From an uncultured Clostridia bacterium (GTDB lineage: Bacteria > Bacillota > Clostridia > Oscillospirales > Acutalibacteraceae): 12,832 nucleotides of DNA. The stretch lies in contig CAMBNE010000006.1 of assembly GCA_945868935.1 (NCBI GenBank), positions 1-12,832 of the forward strand. The letters run 5' to 3'. The position numbers and the translations under genes are program-made. The notes under the pieces were generated by a model. That model was given only the letters and a program-made list of their open reading frames with translations. It was not told where the DNA came from and searched no databases. Shown here piece after piece: positions 5,136 to 12,832 of the stretch (within the stretch, counting starts at the first letter, position 1; every line of letters begins with the position of its first letter).

Positions 5136-6665
5136 ATGAATGTAGTAATCTACGCCCGATTTTCAAGCCACAGCCAGACCGAGCAATCCATTGAAGGTCA
5201 GTTGAAGGTGTGCTACGAATATGCGGAGCAAAATCATTATGCAGTTATCGGAGAATACATAGACAGGGCTGTGAGCGGTAAATATGATAATCGTGCGGAA
5301 TTTCAGCGTATGATTTCTGACAGTGATAAACACGCTTTTGAGGGGATTTTGGTTTATCAGCTTGACCGATTTGCCCGTAACCGCTACGACAGCGCTATCT
5401 ACAAATCAAAGCTTAAAAAGAACGGTGTCAGAGTGTTGTCGGCAAGAGAAAACATCACCGACGACGCATCCGGTATTCTCGTCGAAGGTGTGTTAGAGAG
5501 TATGGCGGAGTATTTTTCCGCCGAGCTTTCTCAGAAGATTCATCGAGGGATGGAGATTAATGCACAAAAGTGTTTATCCAACGGTAGCAATCCCGGTCTT
5601 GGGTTTAAGGTGGATAAAGACAGGCGATTTTATGTTGACGAGGACGAATCCAAAATCGTGCGTGAGATATTTGAGCGATACGCCAGCGGTGAAACAAAGG
5701 CAGAAATCGTAAAGGATTTGAAACGCCGCAAAGTCAAAACCTCGCTGGGCAACGATTTTACTTACAACAGTCTCAGCCGTATGTTGAGTAACAAGCGATA
5801 TATAGGAGTATATATGTATAAGGGACAGGAAACGCCGGGCGGTATGCCGAGGATTTTAGACGACGATTTATTCTACAAGGTTCAGGATATACTGGACAAA
5901 AACAAGAAGGCTCCAGCCAGAACGCACGGCGAGGGTGAGTATCTGTTGACGACAAAGCTGTTTTGCGGTCATTGTAGGAATATGATGGTCGGTTACGGCG
6001 GCACAAGTAAAACCGGCAAACAGTATCACTATTATATTTGCAAGGAAGCCCGAAAAAAGCGCTGTGATAAAACAATCGTGGGCAAAAAGAAAATTGAGGA
6101 CAGAGTAATAGCAGAATGTTTGAAGTTGCTTACAGATGAAAACATCAAATTCATCGCAAAAAAGGTATCCGAGGAATGTAGCAAAAGTCCCGATAACTTG
6201 ACGGTCAAGAAGTTAAAGAAAGCTATTCGAGAAGCGGATATCGCCATAGAAAATTTATGGAGAGGTATTGAGCAAGGACAATCCGTGCAAATGCTAACAG
6301 AACGCCTTAACAAACGTCAGGCTGAAAAAGAAGCGCTGGAAGAACAGCTTGCTATTGAAGAAAACAAGCGTATTTGCCTTTCGGAAGCACAGATACTCGC
6401 CTTTCTCGATTTTGTCTGCGATATGCCGCTTGATGACGTCAACAAGCGCAGAGCCATCATCAATATCCTCGTACACTCCGTCTATCTTTACGATGACCAC
6501 TTTACACTGATAATCAACGCCAGCAAGAAGCCTGTGAGTGTTGATAACATACCGTTAGAGGAAATTGAAGAAGCCTTTAACACCGATAAAACCTGCACGG
6601 AGCAGTGTTCGACTATGACGTCCCCTGCTCCACCAAAAGAAATTTACCGTAGATTTTCTTTCTAA
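5136..6665 (+). CDS. Large serine recombinase (integrase/excisionase of the element)
   Basis: The protein has 509 residues, with ATG 5136 behind AAAGGAGGT. Residues 1-140 form the resolvase catalytic domain: YARFSSHSQTEQSIEGQL with nucleophile Ser10, then YIDRAVSGKYDNRAEFQRM and YQLDRFARNRYDS. A recombinase domain follows (about 155-260; GLGFKVD, NKRYIGVYMYKG). After it come a zinc ribbon (CGHC ... YICKEARKKRC, about 277-310) and a long coiled coil (about 355-420, ADIAIENLW...KEALEEQLAIEE). It should integrate and excise the element by strand exchange between attP and attB. Its last codons (KEIYRRFSF) run across the predicted right attachment junction into a second recombinase gene read in another frame. 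The extreme C-terminus is thus probably supplied by the target DNA. It appears intact. Confidence 0.93.
   Translation: MNVVIYARFSSHSQTEQSIEGQLKVCYEYAEQNHYAVIGEYIDRAVSGKYDNRAEFQRMISDSDKHAFEGILVYQLDRFARNRYDSAIYKSKLKKNGVRVLSARENITDDASGILVEGVLESMAEYFSAELSQKIHRGMEINAQKCLSNGSNPGLGFKVDKDRRFYVDEDESKIVREIFERYASGETKAEIVKDLKRRKVKTSLGNDFTYNSLSRMLSNKRYIGVYMYKGQETPGGMPRILDDDLFYKVQDILDKNKKAPARTHGEGEYLLTTKLFCGHCRNMMVGYGGTSKTGKQYHYYICKEARKKRCDKTIVGKKKIEDRVIAECLKLLTDENIKFIAKKVSEECSKSPDNLTVKKLKKAIREADIAIENLWRGIEQGQSVQMLTERLNKRQAEKEALEEQLAIEENKRICLSEAQILAFLDFVCDMPLDDVNKRRAIINILVHSVYLYDDHFTLIINASKKPVSVDNIPLEEIEEAFNTDKTCTEQCSTMTSPAPPKEIYRRFSF
6619..6665. other. Predicted right attachment junction (attR) inside a target recombinase gene
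   Basis: The active recombinase frame ends at TAA 6663-6665. From about 6640 a different frame reads KFTVDFLSKKMKINEGEVPQYY. This matches, from memory, the conserved K-T-Y-T-V-D-F-L-x-K-K...PQYYVENSHPAII segment found in the middle of large serine recombinases. In that second frame the nearest upstream stop is TGA 6616-6618. The crossover should therefore lie between about 6619 and 6645. The exact core dinucleotide cannot be seen without attL or the empty site. Confidence 0.6.
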
Positions 6666-7434
6666 AAAAATGAAGATAAATGAGGGAGAGGTTCCTCAAT
6701 ACTACATTGAAAACTCACACGAAGCCATCATTGACCCGATGGAGTGGGATGCAGTTCAGGACGAATTTAAACGCAGAAAATCCATAGGCAGAGCGTATAG
6801 TGGCAAAAGTGTATTCGGTGCAAAAATCGTATGCGGTGACTGTGGTAGCTTTTACGGTTCCAAAACCTGGCATTCAACGGATAAATACAAAACGGTAATA
6901 TGGCAATGCAACAGAAAATTCAAGAACAACACCTGTTGCAAAACACCGCATATTATCGAAGATGAAATAAAGGAGCGATTTCTCAAGGTTTATAACGGAC
7001 TGATTTCTGACAAAGAGCCGTTCATAAAGGCTTGCAAACTTACAAGAGATGTTCTAACCGATTCGAAGGTTATTGATAAAGAAATGACAGAACTCCTCCG
7101 TGAACTTGAAGTCGTTACCGAACTTATTAAAAAGTGTATAGCCGAAAATTCATCATTGTCACAGGATCAGAAGGAATACACAGAGAGATACAACAGCTAT
7201 GTTGACCGATATAAAAAAGCAAAATCAAGGTATGATGAGCTTGAACAGCAGAAGGAAAACAAGCTTTCAAAAAGAAAAGCAATAGACCGTTTTATTTCGG
7301 ACCTTTCAAAGCGTGGTGAACTACTCACCGAATTTGATAATTGCCTTTGGCTGACGGTTGTTGATACTGTTACGGTTCAAAGTGAAGGAATTTTGCTATT
7401 TAAATTCAACGACGGTACGGAAATTAAGGGATAA
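6640..7434 (+). pseudogene. Large serine recombinase, N-terminally truncated (265 C-terminal residues)
   Basis: The frame lacks the whole resolvase catalytic domain and the front of the recombinase domain. It begins at KFTVDFLSKK and continues KINEGEVPQYYIENSHEAIIDPMEWDAVQDEF, the recombinase-domain middle. A zinc ribbon follows (CGDCGSFYGSKTWH ... WQCNRKFKNNTCC), then a long coiled coil (about 7030-7300) and a final strand region (WLTVVDTVTV...FKFNDGTEIKG). The C-terminus looks complete and its stop is followed by a strong terminator. ATG 6670 lacks a good ribosome binding site and would give a 254-residue protein with no nucleophile serine, so it cannot recombine DNA alone. Most likely it is the 3' half of a gene split by the insertion to the left. 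Simple decay is the alternative. Confidence 0.8.
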
Positions 7435-7443
7435 AATACGGAA

Positions 7444-7490
7444 AATAAAGCAGACTGCAGTTTACTTAAGAAATTGCAGTCTGCTTTATT
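7444..7490 (+). terminator. Strong intrinsic terminator after the split recombinase
   Basis: A 16-bp perfect stem, AATAAAGCAGACTGCA (7444-7459) with TGCAGTCTGCTTTATT (7475-7490), encloses a 15-base loop. The A-rich and T-rich ends of the arms make it plausible in both directions. It lies 9 bases after the stop at 7434. Confidence 0.85.
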
Positions 7491-7538
7491 GTGTCAATTA
7501 CGATATTATAAAAAATCTTCTGTTTACATAAACTCAAC

Positions 7539-7701
7539 TAATACTAATACCTAATTAAAAACTTAATAAGATTTTTGAGCAGATTTTTTGTCAGACGAGT
7601 GAGATTCCGCAGGAAGGCTGACGCCTTCCGAGGACAGCTCACGAAGTATGGCGGAAAATATGCCAAAAAATATTTAAGGGTTTAATTAGGTATTAGTATA
7701 A
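7539..7701. mobile_element. MITE-like element, 157 bp, with TAA target duplication
   Basis: Perfect 18-bp terminal inverted repeats, TACTAATACCTAATTAAA (7542-7559) and its complement (7681-7698), enclose 121 bp with no open frame. Both outer sides carry TAA (7539-7541 and 7699-7701), consistent with a 3-bp target duplication. The interior is GC-richer than its surroundings and can fold: GGAAGGC-TGAC-GCCTTCC (7612-7629), flanked by GTGAG/CTCAC. Such non-autonomous elements are moved by a related full-length transposase. A 3-bp TNA-type duplication suggests an IS5-like source, but no transposase is in the window. Confidence 0.65.
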
Positions 7702-7733
7702 TACTCACAAACATAATGCTTTTTTGCTATGAT

Positions 7734-7769
7734 AAAAAAAGGGTTTGGAATTTATGTTTCCAAACCCTT
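7734..7769 (-). terminator. Minus-strand intrinsic terminator
   Basis: A 12-bp perfect stem, AAGGGTTTGGAA (7739-7750) with TTCCAAACCCTT (7758-7769), has a 7-base loop. On the minus strand it is followed by seven T residues (7740 down to 7734). It is the first clear terminator downstream of the minus-strand operon, although about 415 bases past the kinase stop. It may instead have served a gene now lost. Confidence 0.8.
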
Positions 7770-8184
7770 AGAATATATTTGTTATGACTTGTCAAATTTA
7801 TATATCTTGATGATATAATAATTCTGTATGACGATGCGGCAGACGGAATAGTTGGAATTATCAGTGTCGGCTGAGCATTTTGATTCCTGAAATGAGCATC
7901 AAAAGCGAAAAATCAGACCGCGTTCAATACATAAAATTATATCAAAAACGGTTTGAACGCAGTGTTTAATCAGTTTTTGTTTTGCAGTTTCAGAATCTGG
8001 TTTCAACTCTCGTTATGCGGTTTTGGCACAATTGATGAAAGTTAACAAACCGTATAGATAAGCCAATTCAGAGCCGCAGGGCATCAGATTTGCGTTTTTG
8101 TTGTTTTGATGCTATTGGAAAATTTAACCCTTCGTTATTATGTATAGAATAATAAATATTCATTCACTGCAATCGCACAATATT
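7770..8184. other. Gene-free AT-rich stretch with scattered inverted repeats
   Basis: I see no supported gene on either strand. The longest minus-strand open frames are short and lack a start with a ribosome binding site. Inverted repeats present are ATTTTGAT/ATCAAAA (about 7877-7895), GCGTTCAA/TTGAACGC (7920-7927 and 7953-7960) and a weak AAATATT/AATATTT pair just after the kinase stop (8154-8185). On minus this is probably the 3' untranslated part of the operon or the remains of a deleted gene. Confidence 0.5.
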
Positions 8185-10116
8185 TTATGTTTCGGATTTC
8201 AGCGGCAGAGTGATTCCAACCTGAAATTGACTGTCGTTGTTTGTAATGTTTATTGAACCGCTGTTGTTGCTAATAATCTTCATAGACGAGGAAATTCCTA
8301 TTCCCGGACGGTTGATTCCTTTTGAGGACATAAAGCAGTTGCGAAATTTCCTTATTTCACCGTTGAAGGTATTGCGGATAACTATAAACAAATGTGAGCC
8401 TTTAACGGTACTGCTGACTGAAACTGATTTATCACCGCAGTTCTGATTTTCACAGGCTTCAACAGCATTTTCAATCAGATTTCCAAGTACAGTGCAAAGT
8501 TCAACATCCGAAATGTCAAGCTTTTTCGGAATTGTGAGATGAAACTGAGAGCGGATGCCTTTTTCATCCATAATTCCGGCGTAATATCTGATAAGTGCGT
8601 CAACTGCCGTGTTTTCACAAAAAACAATGCTTTGAGCACCCTTATCGCTTGTAAATTCATATGAAAGCTCCGATAAATATTGCTTGAGCTCATTATTGTC
8701 GCTGCTATTTACCATACTGTTGATGACTCTGATATGTTGTCTGAAATCGTGGATAAGCCTGCGCTTTTCCTCATACTGCTGTTTTATCTGCGCAGAATAT
8801 TCAGTCTGCATTGCAAGCTGTCGTGTCATCTGTTTCTTTTCTTCTGCAAAAGCCAGGCTATAGGAATAGCTCTGAATAATTTCTTTTAACAGCATAAATC
8901 CGATTGAAAGCACAAGGGCAAGACAGCCGTATTCGATAAATCTCCCTCCGTAAATTGGCTCGTACATCGGAAGTATTCTGTCCCAGACGCACGAGCTTGC
9001 ATAGAACAGCGATGCATAAAACAGAGGTCTGTAGTGTTCATTGTATTCGCTTGTACTGTGCCAGCCTGTTATCAGCAAGTATCCTGCCGTCAGAAGCTTA
9101 TAGCAGAAAATAATATTTGAGAATAAATCAATAAATACCCCGCTGACACGTGAAGCATTCATTGTGTAAGTAAAAATCAATATGCAGAATGCGGCAGAAA
9201 CTGCCGAAGAAATTACATTTGTTATGTGACGTACCCTGCAAATGCGGTTGTTAACGAGGATTGTCAGAAATAAAACTATATATCCGCTTGTTGTTTCTAT
9301 TGCATACCACGGAAACACGGAAAGAGTAAATCCTGTGTGAAGAATTGGGTATCCGATAAATAATATGGTGAAAAAACACATCAGGGTATAAAGCACGGCA
9401 TTCTGATGTTTAGGCCTTATTGCAAAGAACAGGCAAAAAATCATAATGAACGCTACAATTGAAATCACCGCAAGGTTCAAGCCCAGATTTATTCCACGCT
9501 GATAATTAAGTGCAACAGGTGTTCCGAAAGAGGGGGGGTAAACCATTCCTCCGTAAATGTATGACTCATTGTTTACCGCAAGCATTACAGTAACCGCATT
9601 ACTTCCGGAATGGTCAAAGGTTATCATTCGGTTTGCTGTGACTGCATTGTAATTATCTTTTTCGGGAGTACCTATACTGATGATTTCCTCATCATCTATG
9701 TAAAGACGATAGGCACAATAAATTTCGGGCAGATACAAAGCGTAGGTTTCAGTTTTTTCGGGAAGAACAAGCGTTAATACATATGTGCCGTACCCGTGCG
9801 GAGCAACTCCGTTTTCGTCAGTAAGTCCTGTATTTTCTCCTATTGAAACGTATGTGCTGTATAATTCTGATGCATTTTCGTTGTACTGTTCGGGAGTCAG
9901 CAAGACGTTTGGATAAAATCTCCAGCCCCTTATCAGAAAATTTGAAGGTTTATTATCTAAATCATCTTCTGTTAATATCAGCATACCGTCTATAGGCTGA
10001 ACAGAGCTTTGCGTATATTTATTGTTAACAGAATATATTGTTATGAAAAAGAGTGAAGAAAGAATAATTGTAAGAATAATTCCGATATACCTGACAAATG
10101 GACTGTTCTTTTTCAT
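8185..10116 (-). CDS. GHKL sensor histidine kinase with DISM-like ectodomain and 7 TM core
   Basis: The protein has 643 residues. ATG 10116 is chosen because AGGAGA lies 8-9 bases upstream and the ATG overlaps the stop of the preceding gene (ATGA). Residues 11-30 form a membrane span. Residues 31-205 form an extracellular beta-rich domain (GYGTYVLTLVLPEKTETYALYLPEIYCAYRLYIDDEEI) like the 7TMR-DISM ligand-binding domains, which have a carbohydrate-binding-like fold. About seven further spans follow (roughly 211-413). A short coiled coil leads to an AgrC-type phosphoacceptor region with His456 in RRLIHDFRQH. Next comes an ATPase with an N-box NLIENAVEA (Asn550) and a G-box PGIGISS (about 604-610). 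It should autophosphorylate and pass phosphate to the LytTR regulator of the same operon. The ligand is unknown; a sugar or cell-wall fragment, possibly presented by the operon's surface protein, is a guess. Confidence 0.9.
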   Translation of the reverse strand: MKKNSPFVRYIGIILTIILSSLFFITIYSVNNKYTQSSVQPIDGMLILTEDDLDNKPSNFLIRGWRFYPNVLLTPEQYNENASELYSTYVSIGENTGLTDENGVAPHGYGTYVLTLVLPEKTETYALYLPEIYCAYRLYIDDEEIISIGTPEKDNYNAVTANRMITFDHSGSNAVTVMLAVNNESYIYGGMVYPPSFGTPVALNYQRGINLGLNLAVISIVAFIMIFCLFFAIRPKHQNAVLYTLMCFFTILFIGYPILHTGFTLSVFPWYAIETTSGYIVLFLTILVNNRICRVRHITNVISSAVSAAFCILIFTYTMNASRVSGVFIDLFSNIIFCYKLLTAGYLLITGWHSTSEYNEHYRPLFYASLFYASSCVWDRILPMYEPIYGGRFIEYGCLALVLSIGFMLLKEIIQSYSYSLAFAEEKKQMTRQLAMQTEYSAQIKQQYEEKRRLIHDFRQHIRVINSMVNSSDNNELKQYLSELSYEFTSDKGAQSIVFCENTAVDALIRYYAGIMDEKGIRSQFHLTIPKKLDISDVELCTVLGNLIENAVEACENQNCGDKSVSVSSTVKGSHLFIVIRNTFNGEIRKFRNCFMSSKGINRPGIGISSSMKIISNNSGSINITNNDSQFQVGITLPLKSET

Positions 10117-12044
10117 CTTTTTATTCTCCTGAATAAAAGCACGGCAACTGTGACACAAGCTGTTAATAAAACAAGTACCAAAGCGACAATTAAGAACAGA
10201 TCAACACCGCTTGAGCCTTGGTCAGTTGTATTTATATCTGTATTTTCAAAGCTGCTGTTTTCGCAGGTTATTTTGAAAGTTCCTGTTTTGCCCGTAAGAA
10301 AGCTTACGGTATTGCTTGCTTTATTGTAAGTGCTGTTTATTACTTTTCCGTTGTTTACTTCTTTAACTGTGATGTTGCCGCTCTCATAATCAAACGGGGC
10401 GATAATTTTCATTCCTTCAATCAAGGTGATTTCGCTGTTATTAAAAAATATAGTTACAGTAACAGTATTTTCATCTGTCTTGATTATCTCAACGCTGAAA
10501 CGGTCATTGTCTGATACATTAAGCTTTTCTATTGTGTTTCTCGGAATCTGAACAGTGATACCGCCCTTGGAAAAAACAGCATAATCGTTGTTTTGCAGTA
10601 AAAGATTTAATCTGTAGCCTGAAATGATGTCCTTTGTTTCGGTGACAATTTCTGTGAAATTATCGTAACCCTCATCATTGTTATCATCATATATTTCAGT
10701 CTGTGACTCAGCATAGTTGTGAGTGGTATTTTCAAAAACGGTTGTTGATTCAGCTGTGAAATTTTGCATTAAATCGTTTGTACTGCTTTGAATATTAGAA
10801 GTTGGTTTTTTCGGACTTTCAGAAACTTTTGATTTTTCTTTTCCGTTTTCGGTCAGATCTGTTTTTTTGTTTTCGTCTTTAGATGAATTATCCTGAGCCG
10901 ATTCATCATCTCCATACGGCAGAGTATAGTCGGGAAGAGAATTCGAGCCTGCGTCTCCTCCGTCACGGTCACCGCCCGTAAATTCAGATACGTTAATGTT
11001 ATTTTCATCATAATAAATATGTATGTAATTTGAACGTTCTTCACCGCATTCAAGATAAAAATAATAGTGACTGTAATAATTAAGACTGTTGTTGAAAATA
11101 CGGAATATTCCTCCGCCTGCAACTGCAAGGTTTTCGTCAGCAGGTAAAGCGGTATATTCTGTCAGTTTATTATGCATCAGCTCATTTTCGCTCTCAACAT
11201 AGTAAATCTGAACTTCACTATCCTGATTATGTAAATAAACGCCCATGAAACAACTAAGGTCCTGTCCGATTATCTGTATTTCAAAATTATCGGGGTTGCT
11301 GATTATGACGGGGATTTTTATGGTGCGAAGTTCATCGGATATGAAAAATTTATTGTTGTATTCATCGTCAAGTGCAAACATAGCAGTAACAGTATATTCG
11401 CCCTCGGCGTTTATATTTACGTCGCTTATATCAAGGCTTTCAAGGATAAGTACAGCTTCGTCCCCGTATTCAGTATATCCTGTAACAAAGCCCAAAACAT
11501 CATACCAATATTCAACTGTTTCGTTCCAGCAGCCTTCATCGCCGACAGCAAGCATTACTCCGCTTTTGATAAGCTGATAATTAAAAATTTCAGTTATTTC
11601 AACGGGTGAATCAGAGTCAGGAATTACCGTAAAGGGAATGATAACAGTATCAATTACACCGTCTGCAAAGGTACAGCCTTCAGGCGGTATTATTTTGCCG
11701 ACAATTTCACGATATCCGAGTTGTGATGTATCTGCATTATCAAAACTCCATTCGATTTCAATCGGTACGGTATAATTTTTTCCGCCATTGCAAACGGTCA
11801 TTTCCTGCTGTTCTATTACTTCAATTAAATATGAAAAGTCATTTATATCGTAGCCTTGCTTAACTGTTTCTTCAGGTATGTTTGCAAGTATACTGCTGTT
11901 TGAAATATTGGTGATGACGCCGTTTTCATATTCCGGAAGTTCCAATGCGTCAGCACTGAGAGAGAAGACTGTCAGCATAACTGCCGACAGAATACAGGCA
12001 GTTAACAGAGCAAAGTGTTTTTTGAAAGGTATTGCTTTTTTCAT
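10113..12044 (-). CDS. Membrane-anchored extracellular protein of the signalling operon
   Basis: The protein has 643 residues. The start at ATG 12044 overlaps the regulator stop (ATGA). A signal peptide covers about residues 1-33 (KKH, then a hydrophobic run to SLSADA). Residues 34-145 resemble bacterial Ig-like surface modules (GYREIVGKIIPPEGCTFADGVID...IPFTVIP). Further beta-rich segments extend to about 350. An Asp/Gly- then Ser/Thr/Asn/Lys-rich linker spans about 357-472. A second beta domain follows (about 477-593; YAVFSKGGITVQIPRNTIEKL). A single membrane span (about 614-637) ends in RRIKR, giving outside-N, inside-C topology. There is no LPxTG sorting signal, so it is held by the span. 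I do not recognise a characterised family. Its position between regulator and kinase, with both junctions overlapping, suggests that it binds an extracellular cue or modulates the kinase. Confidence 0.85.
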   Translation of the reverse strand: MKKAIPFKKHFALLTACILSAVMLTVFSLSADALELPEYENGVITNISNSSILANIPEETVKQGYDINDFSYLIEVIEQQEMTVCNGGKNYTVPIEIEWSFDNADTSQLGYREIVGKIIPPEGCTFADGVIDTVIIPFTVIPDSDSPVEITEIFNYQLIKSGVMLAVGDEGCWNETVEYWYDVLGFVTGYTEYGDEAVLILESLDISDVNINAEGEYTVTAMFALDDEYNNKFFISDELRTIKIPVIISNPDNFEIQIIGQDLSCFMGVYLHNQDSEVQIYYVESENELMHNKLTEYTALPADENLAVAGGGIFRIFNNSLNYYSHYYFYLECGEERSNYIHIYYDENNINVSEFTGGDRDGGDAGSNSLPDYTLPYGDDESAQDNSSKDENKKTDLTENGKEKSKVSESPKKPTSNIQSSTNDLMQNFTAESTTVFENTTHNYAESQTEIYDDNNDEGYDNFTEIVTETKDIISGYRLNLLLQNNDYAVFSKGGITVQIPRNTIEKLNVSDNDRFSVEIIKTDENTVTVTIFFNNSEITLIEGMKIIAPFDYESGNITVKEVNNGKVINSTYNKASNTVSFLTGKTGTFKITCENSSFENTDINTTDQGSSGVDLFLIVALVLVLLTACVTVAVLLFRRIKR

Positions 12045-12763
12045 AACTTATCTCCAAGGCTGTTGTATGTATAGCCGTACCACTGTTCCTGAATGTTTCG
12101 CTTGTTTCGTCTGCTTATCGGCACAGCTTCACCGTTATTCATCATAAAACAATCGTTTTCAATGTCCTTGACGTGCTGAAAATTTACCATAATTCCCCTT
12201 GAACACACAGAAAACCTTCTGTCGCTTTTAAGCGGAGCAATGAATTCGCTGAAATTTGTATAAAGCTCTATTACATTGTTGCACAGGTGTATCCGTGTTG
12301 TGTGTTGGTAAACATCGATATAATAAATCAGTTCTGTTTCAATACTGTGGACAGAGCCGTTTTTCTTTATGCTTATCATCGGTACATTATAGTCAGGTTT
12401 AAGCTTGCATAATTCCATTGCGTGTAAAAATTCTTCGTCTTCTATCGGTTTTATGAGATAGTACACGGCATTAACGCTGTAGCTTTGGCGGGCAAATTCC
12501 TCGCTTGTGCTCAGAAAAATTATTTTACACAGGCTGTCCGCTTTAAATATTTGTTTTGCAGCATCCATACCTGTGATTTTATCCATATATATATCAAGAA
12601 ATACAATCTGAAATTTACCGACCTCAAAATCTTCTAAAAATTCTTCGGCGCTTGAAAAATCCGTAAGCTCGTATTTTATGTTATTGCATTTTGCGTATTG
12701 ATTCAATTTCTCGTTCAGTATATCTCTGTCTGATTTTAAATCATCAACAATCGCTATTTTCAT
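12041..12763 (-). CDS. LytTR-family response regulator (AgrA/LytR type)
   Basis: The protein has 240 residues. ATG 12763 is chosen because CAAGGAGT lies 7 bases upstream and the receiver begins directly with MKIAIVDD; an upstream ATG at 12793 lies inside the promoter region. The receiver domain (1-118) has Asp7-Asp8, phosphoacceptor Asp57 in VFLDIYM, Ser/Thr at 85-86 in FLSTS, and Lys105 in YLIKPIED. The LytTR DNA-binding domain (about 130-228) shows ISIKKNGSVHSIETELIYYIDVYQHTTRIHL, SDRRFSVCSRGIMVNFQHVKDI and PISRRNKRNIQE. It should bind direct repeats upstream of target promoters when phosphorylated by the kinase. It is first in a three-gene operon. Targets are not visible in the window, although autoregulation is plausible. 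Confidence 0.93.
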   Translation of the reverse strand: MKIAIVDDLKSDRDILNEKLNQYAKCNNIKYELTDFSSAEEFLEDFEVGKFQIVFLDIYMDKITGMDAAKQIFKADSLCKIIFLSTSEEFARQSYSVNAVYYLIKPIEDEEFLHAMELCKLKPDYNVPMISIKKNGSVHSIETELIYYIDVYQHTTRIHLCNNVIELYTNFSEFIAPLKSDRRFSVCSRGIMVNFQHVKDIENDCFMMNNGEAVPISRRNKRNIQEQWYGYTYNSLGDKL

Positions 12764-12770
12764 ATTACTT

Positions 12771-12778
12771 ACTCCTTG
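12771..12778 (-). promoter_or_regulatory. Ribosome binding site fixing the regulator start
   Basis: CAAGGAGT on the minus strand lies 7 bases before ATG 12763. It favours this start over the in-frame ATG at 12793, which has no such site and would sit between the -10 element and this sequence. Confidence 0.8.
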
Positions 12779-12797
12779 CGCAAAGTTACCCACACTG

Positions 12798-12827
12798 ATT
12801 ATATCACAAAATAGTAAATAATTGCAA
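12798..12827 (-). promoter_or_regulatory. Sigma-A-type promoter of the signalling operon
   Basis: On minus, the -35 is TTGCAA (12827-12822), the spacer is 18 bp, and the -10 is the consensus TATAAT (12803-12798). TG one base upstream makes it an extended -10 (TGATATAAT). Transcription would start about 7 bases further on, leaving a leader of roughly 25-30 bases before ATG 12763. Any LytTR sites upstream of the -35 would lie beyond the window edge. Confidence 0.85.
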
Positions 12828-12832
12828 ACCGT

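Noticed and set aside
7770..7990. Minus-strand open stretch of about 60 codons as a gene remnant
   Set aside because: It has no usable start codon or ribosome binding site and no recognisable protein pattern.
8041..8141. 31-codon minus-strand frame after the kinase, as a possible signal peptide gene like AgrD
   Set aside because: It has no Shine-Dalgarno and no cysteine or amphipathic pattern of an autoinducing peptide, and it lies downstream of the kinase.
10913..10940. LPDYT in the surface protein as a sortase signal
   Set aside because: It lies in the middle of the protein, does not match LPxTG, and the C-terminus before the membrane span has no sorting motif.
1..12832. CRISPR array, tRNA or rRNA
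   Set aside because: I saw no regularly spaced identical repeats and no cloverleaf or ribosomal RNA sequence. The integration site is a protein gene, not a tRNA.

Overview
The window looks like a Firmicutes chromosome of the class Clostridia, probably a gut Ruminococcus or other Oscillospiraceae relative. This rests on the gene families present: a MOBP relaxase beginning MATTKIW, a Cys-rich VLP protein, a large serine recombinase and a LytTR/GHKL regulatory pair. Strong AGGAGG-type ribosome binding sites and the base composition agree. The species cannot be fixed from the sequence.

Left part (1-6665): most of an integrative mobilizable element. It holds the tail of an unknown gene (1-162), a putative HTH regulator (251-958) with its terminator, and a non-coding stretch (about 1010-1420). 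That stretch carries a diverged tandem repeat and a highly structured, RNA-like segment. Next come a plus-strand series: a Cys-rich VLP/zinc-ribbon protein, an unknown small protein, a hairpin-rich oriT-like region, MobC, a MOBP relaxase, a ParB-like protein, a small unknown protein and a complete 509-residue large serine recombinase. No type IV secretion genes are visible, so transfer would depend on a helper element.

Junction (about 6619-6665): the recombinase gene ends inside a second, decapitated large serine recombinase. Only that gene's C-terminal 265 residues remain, to the right. The simplest reading is that the element integrated into the recombinase gene of an older element, making a nested insertion. 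The last few codons and the stop of the active recombinase are then supplied by the target.

Middle (7435-8184): no convincing gene. It holds a strong terminator, a 157-bp MITE-like element with 18-bp perfect terminal inverted repeats and a TAA target duplication, a minus-strand terminator, and about 415 bp of AT-rich sequence with a few inverted repeats.

Right part (8185-12832), minus strand: a compact three-gene operon behind a good promoter (-35 TTGCAA, 18 bp, extended -10 TGATATAAT). It encodes an AgrA-type LytTR response regulator, a membrane-anchored extracellular protein, and a GHKL histidine kinase with an extracellular DISM-like domain and seven further membrane spans. Both junctions are ATGA overlaps. 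The surface protein is therefore translationally embedded between the two signalling proteins, which suggests a three-component surface-sensing system. It is the most unusual functional arrangement in the window.
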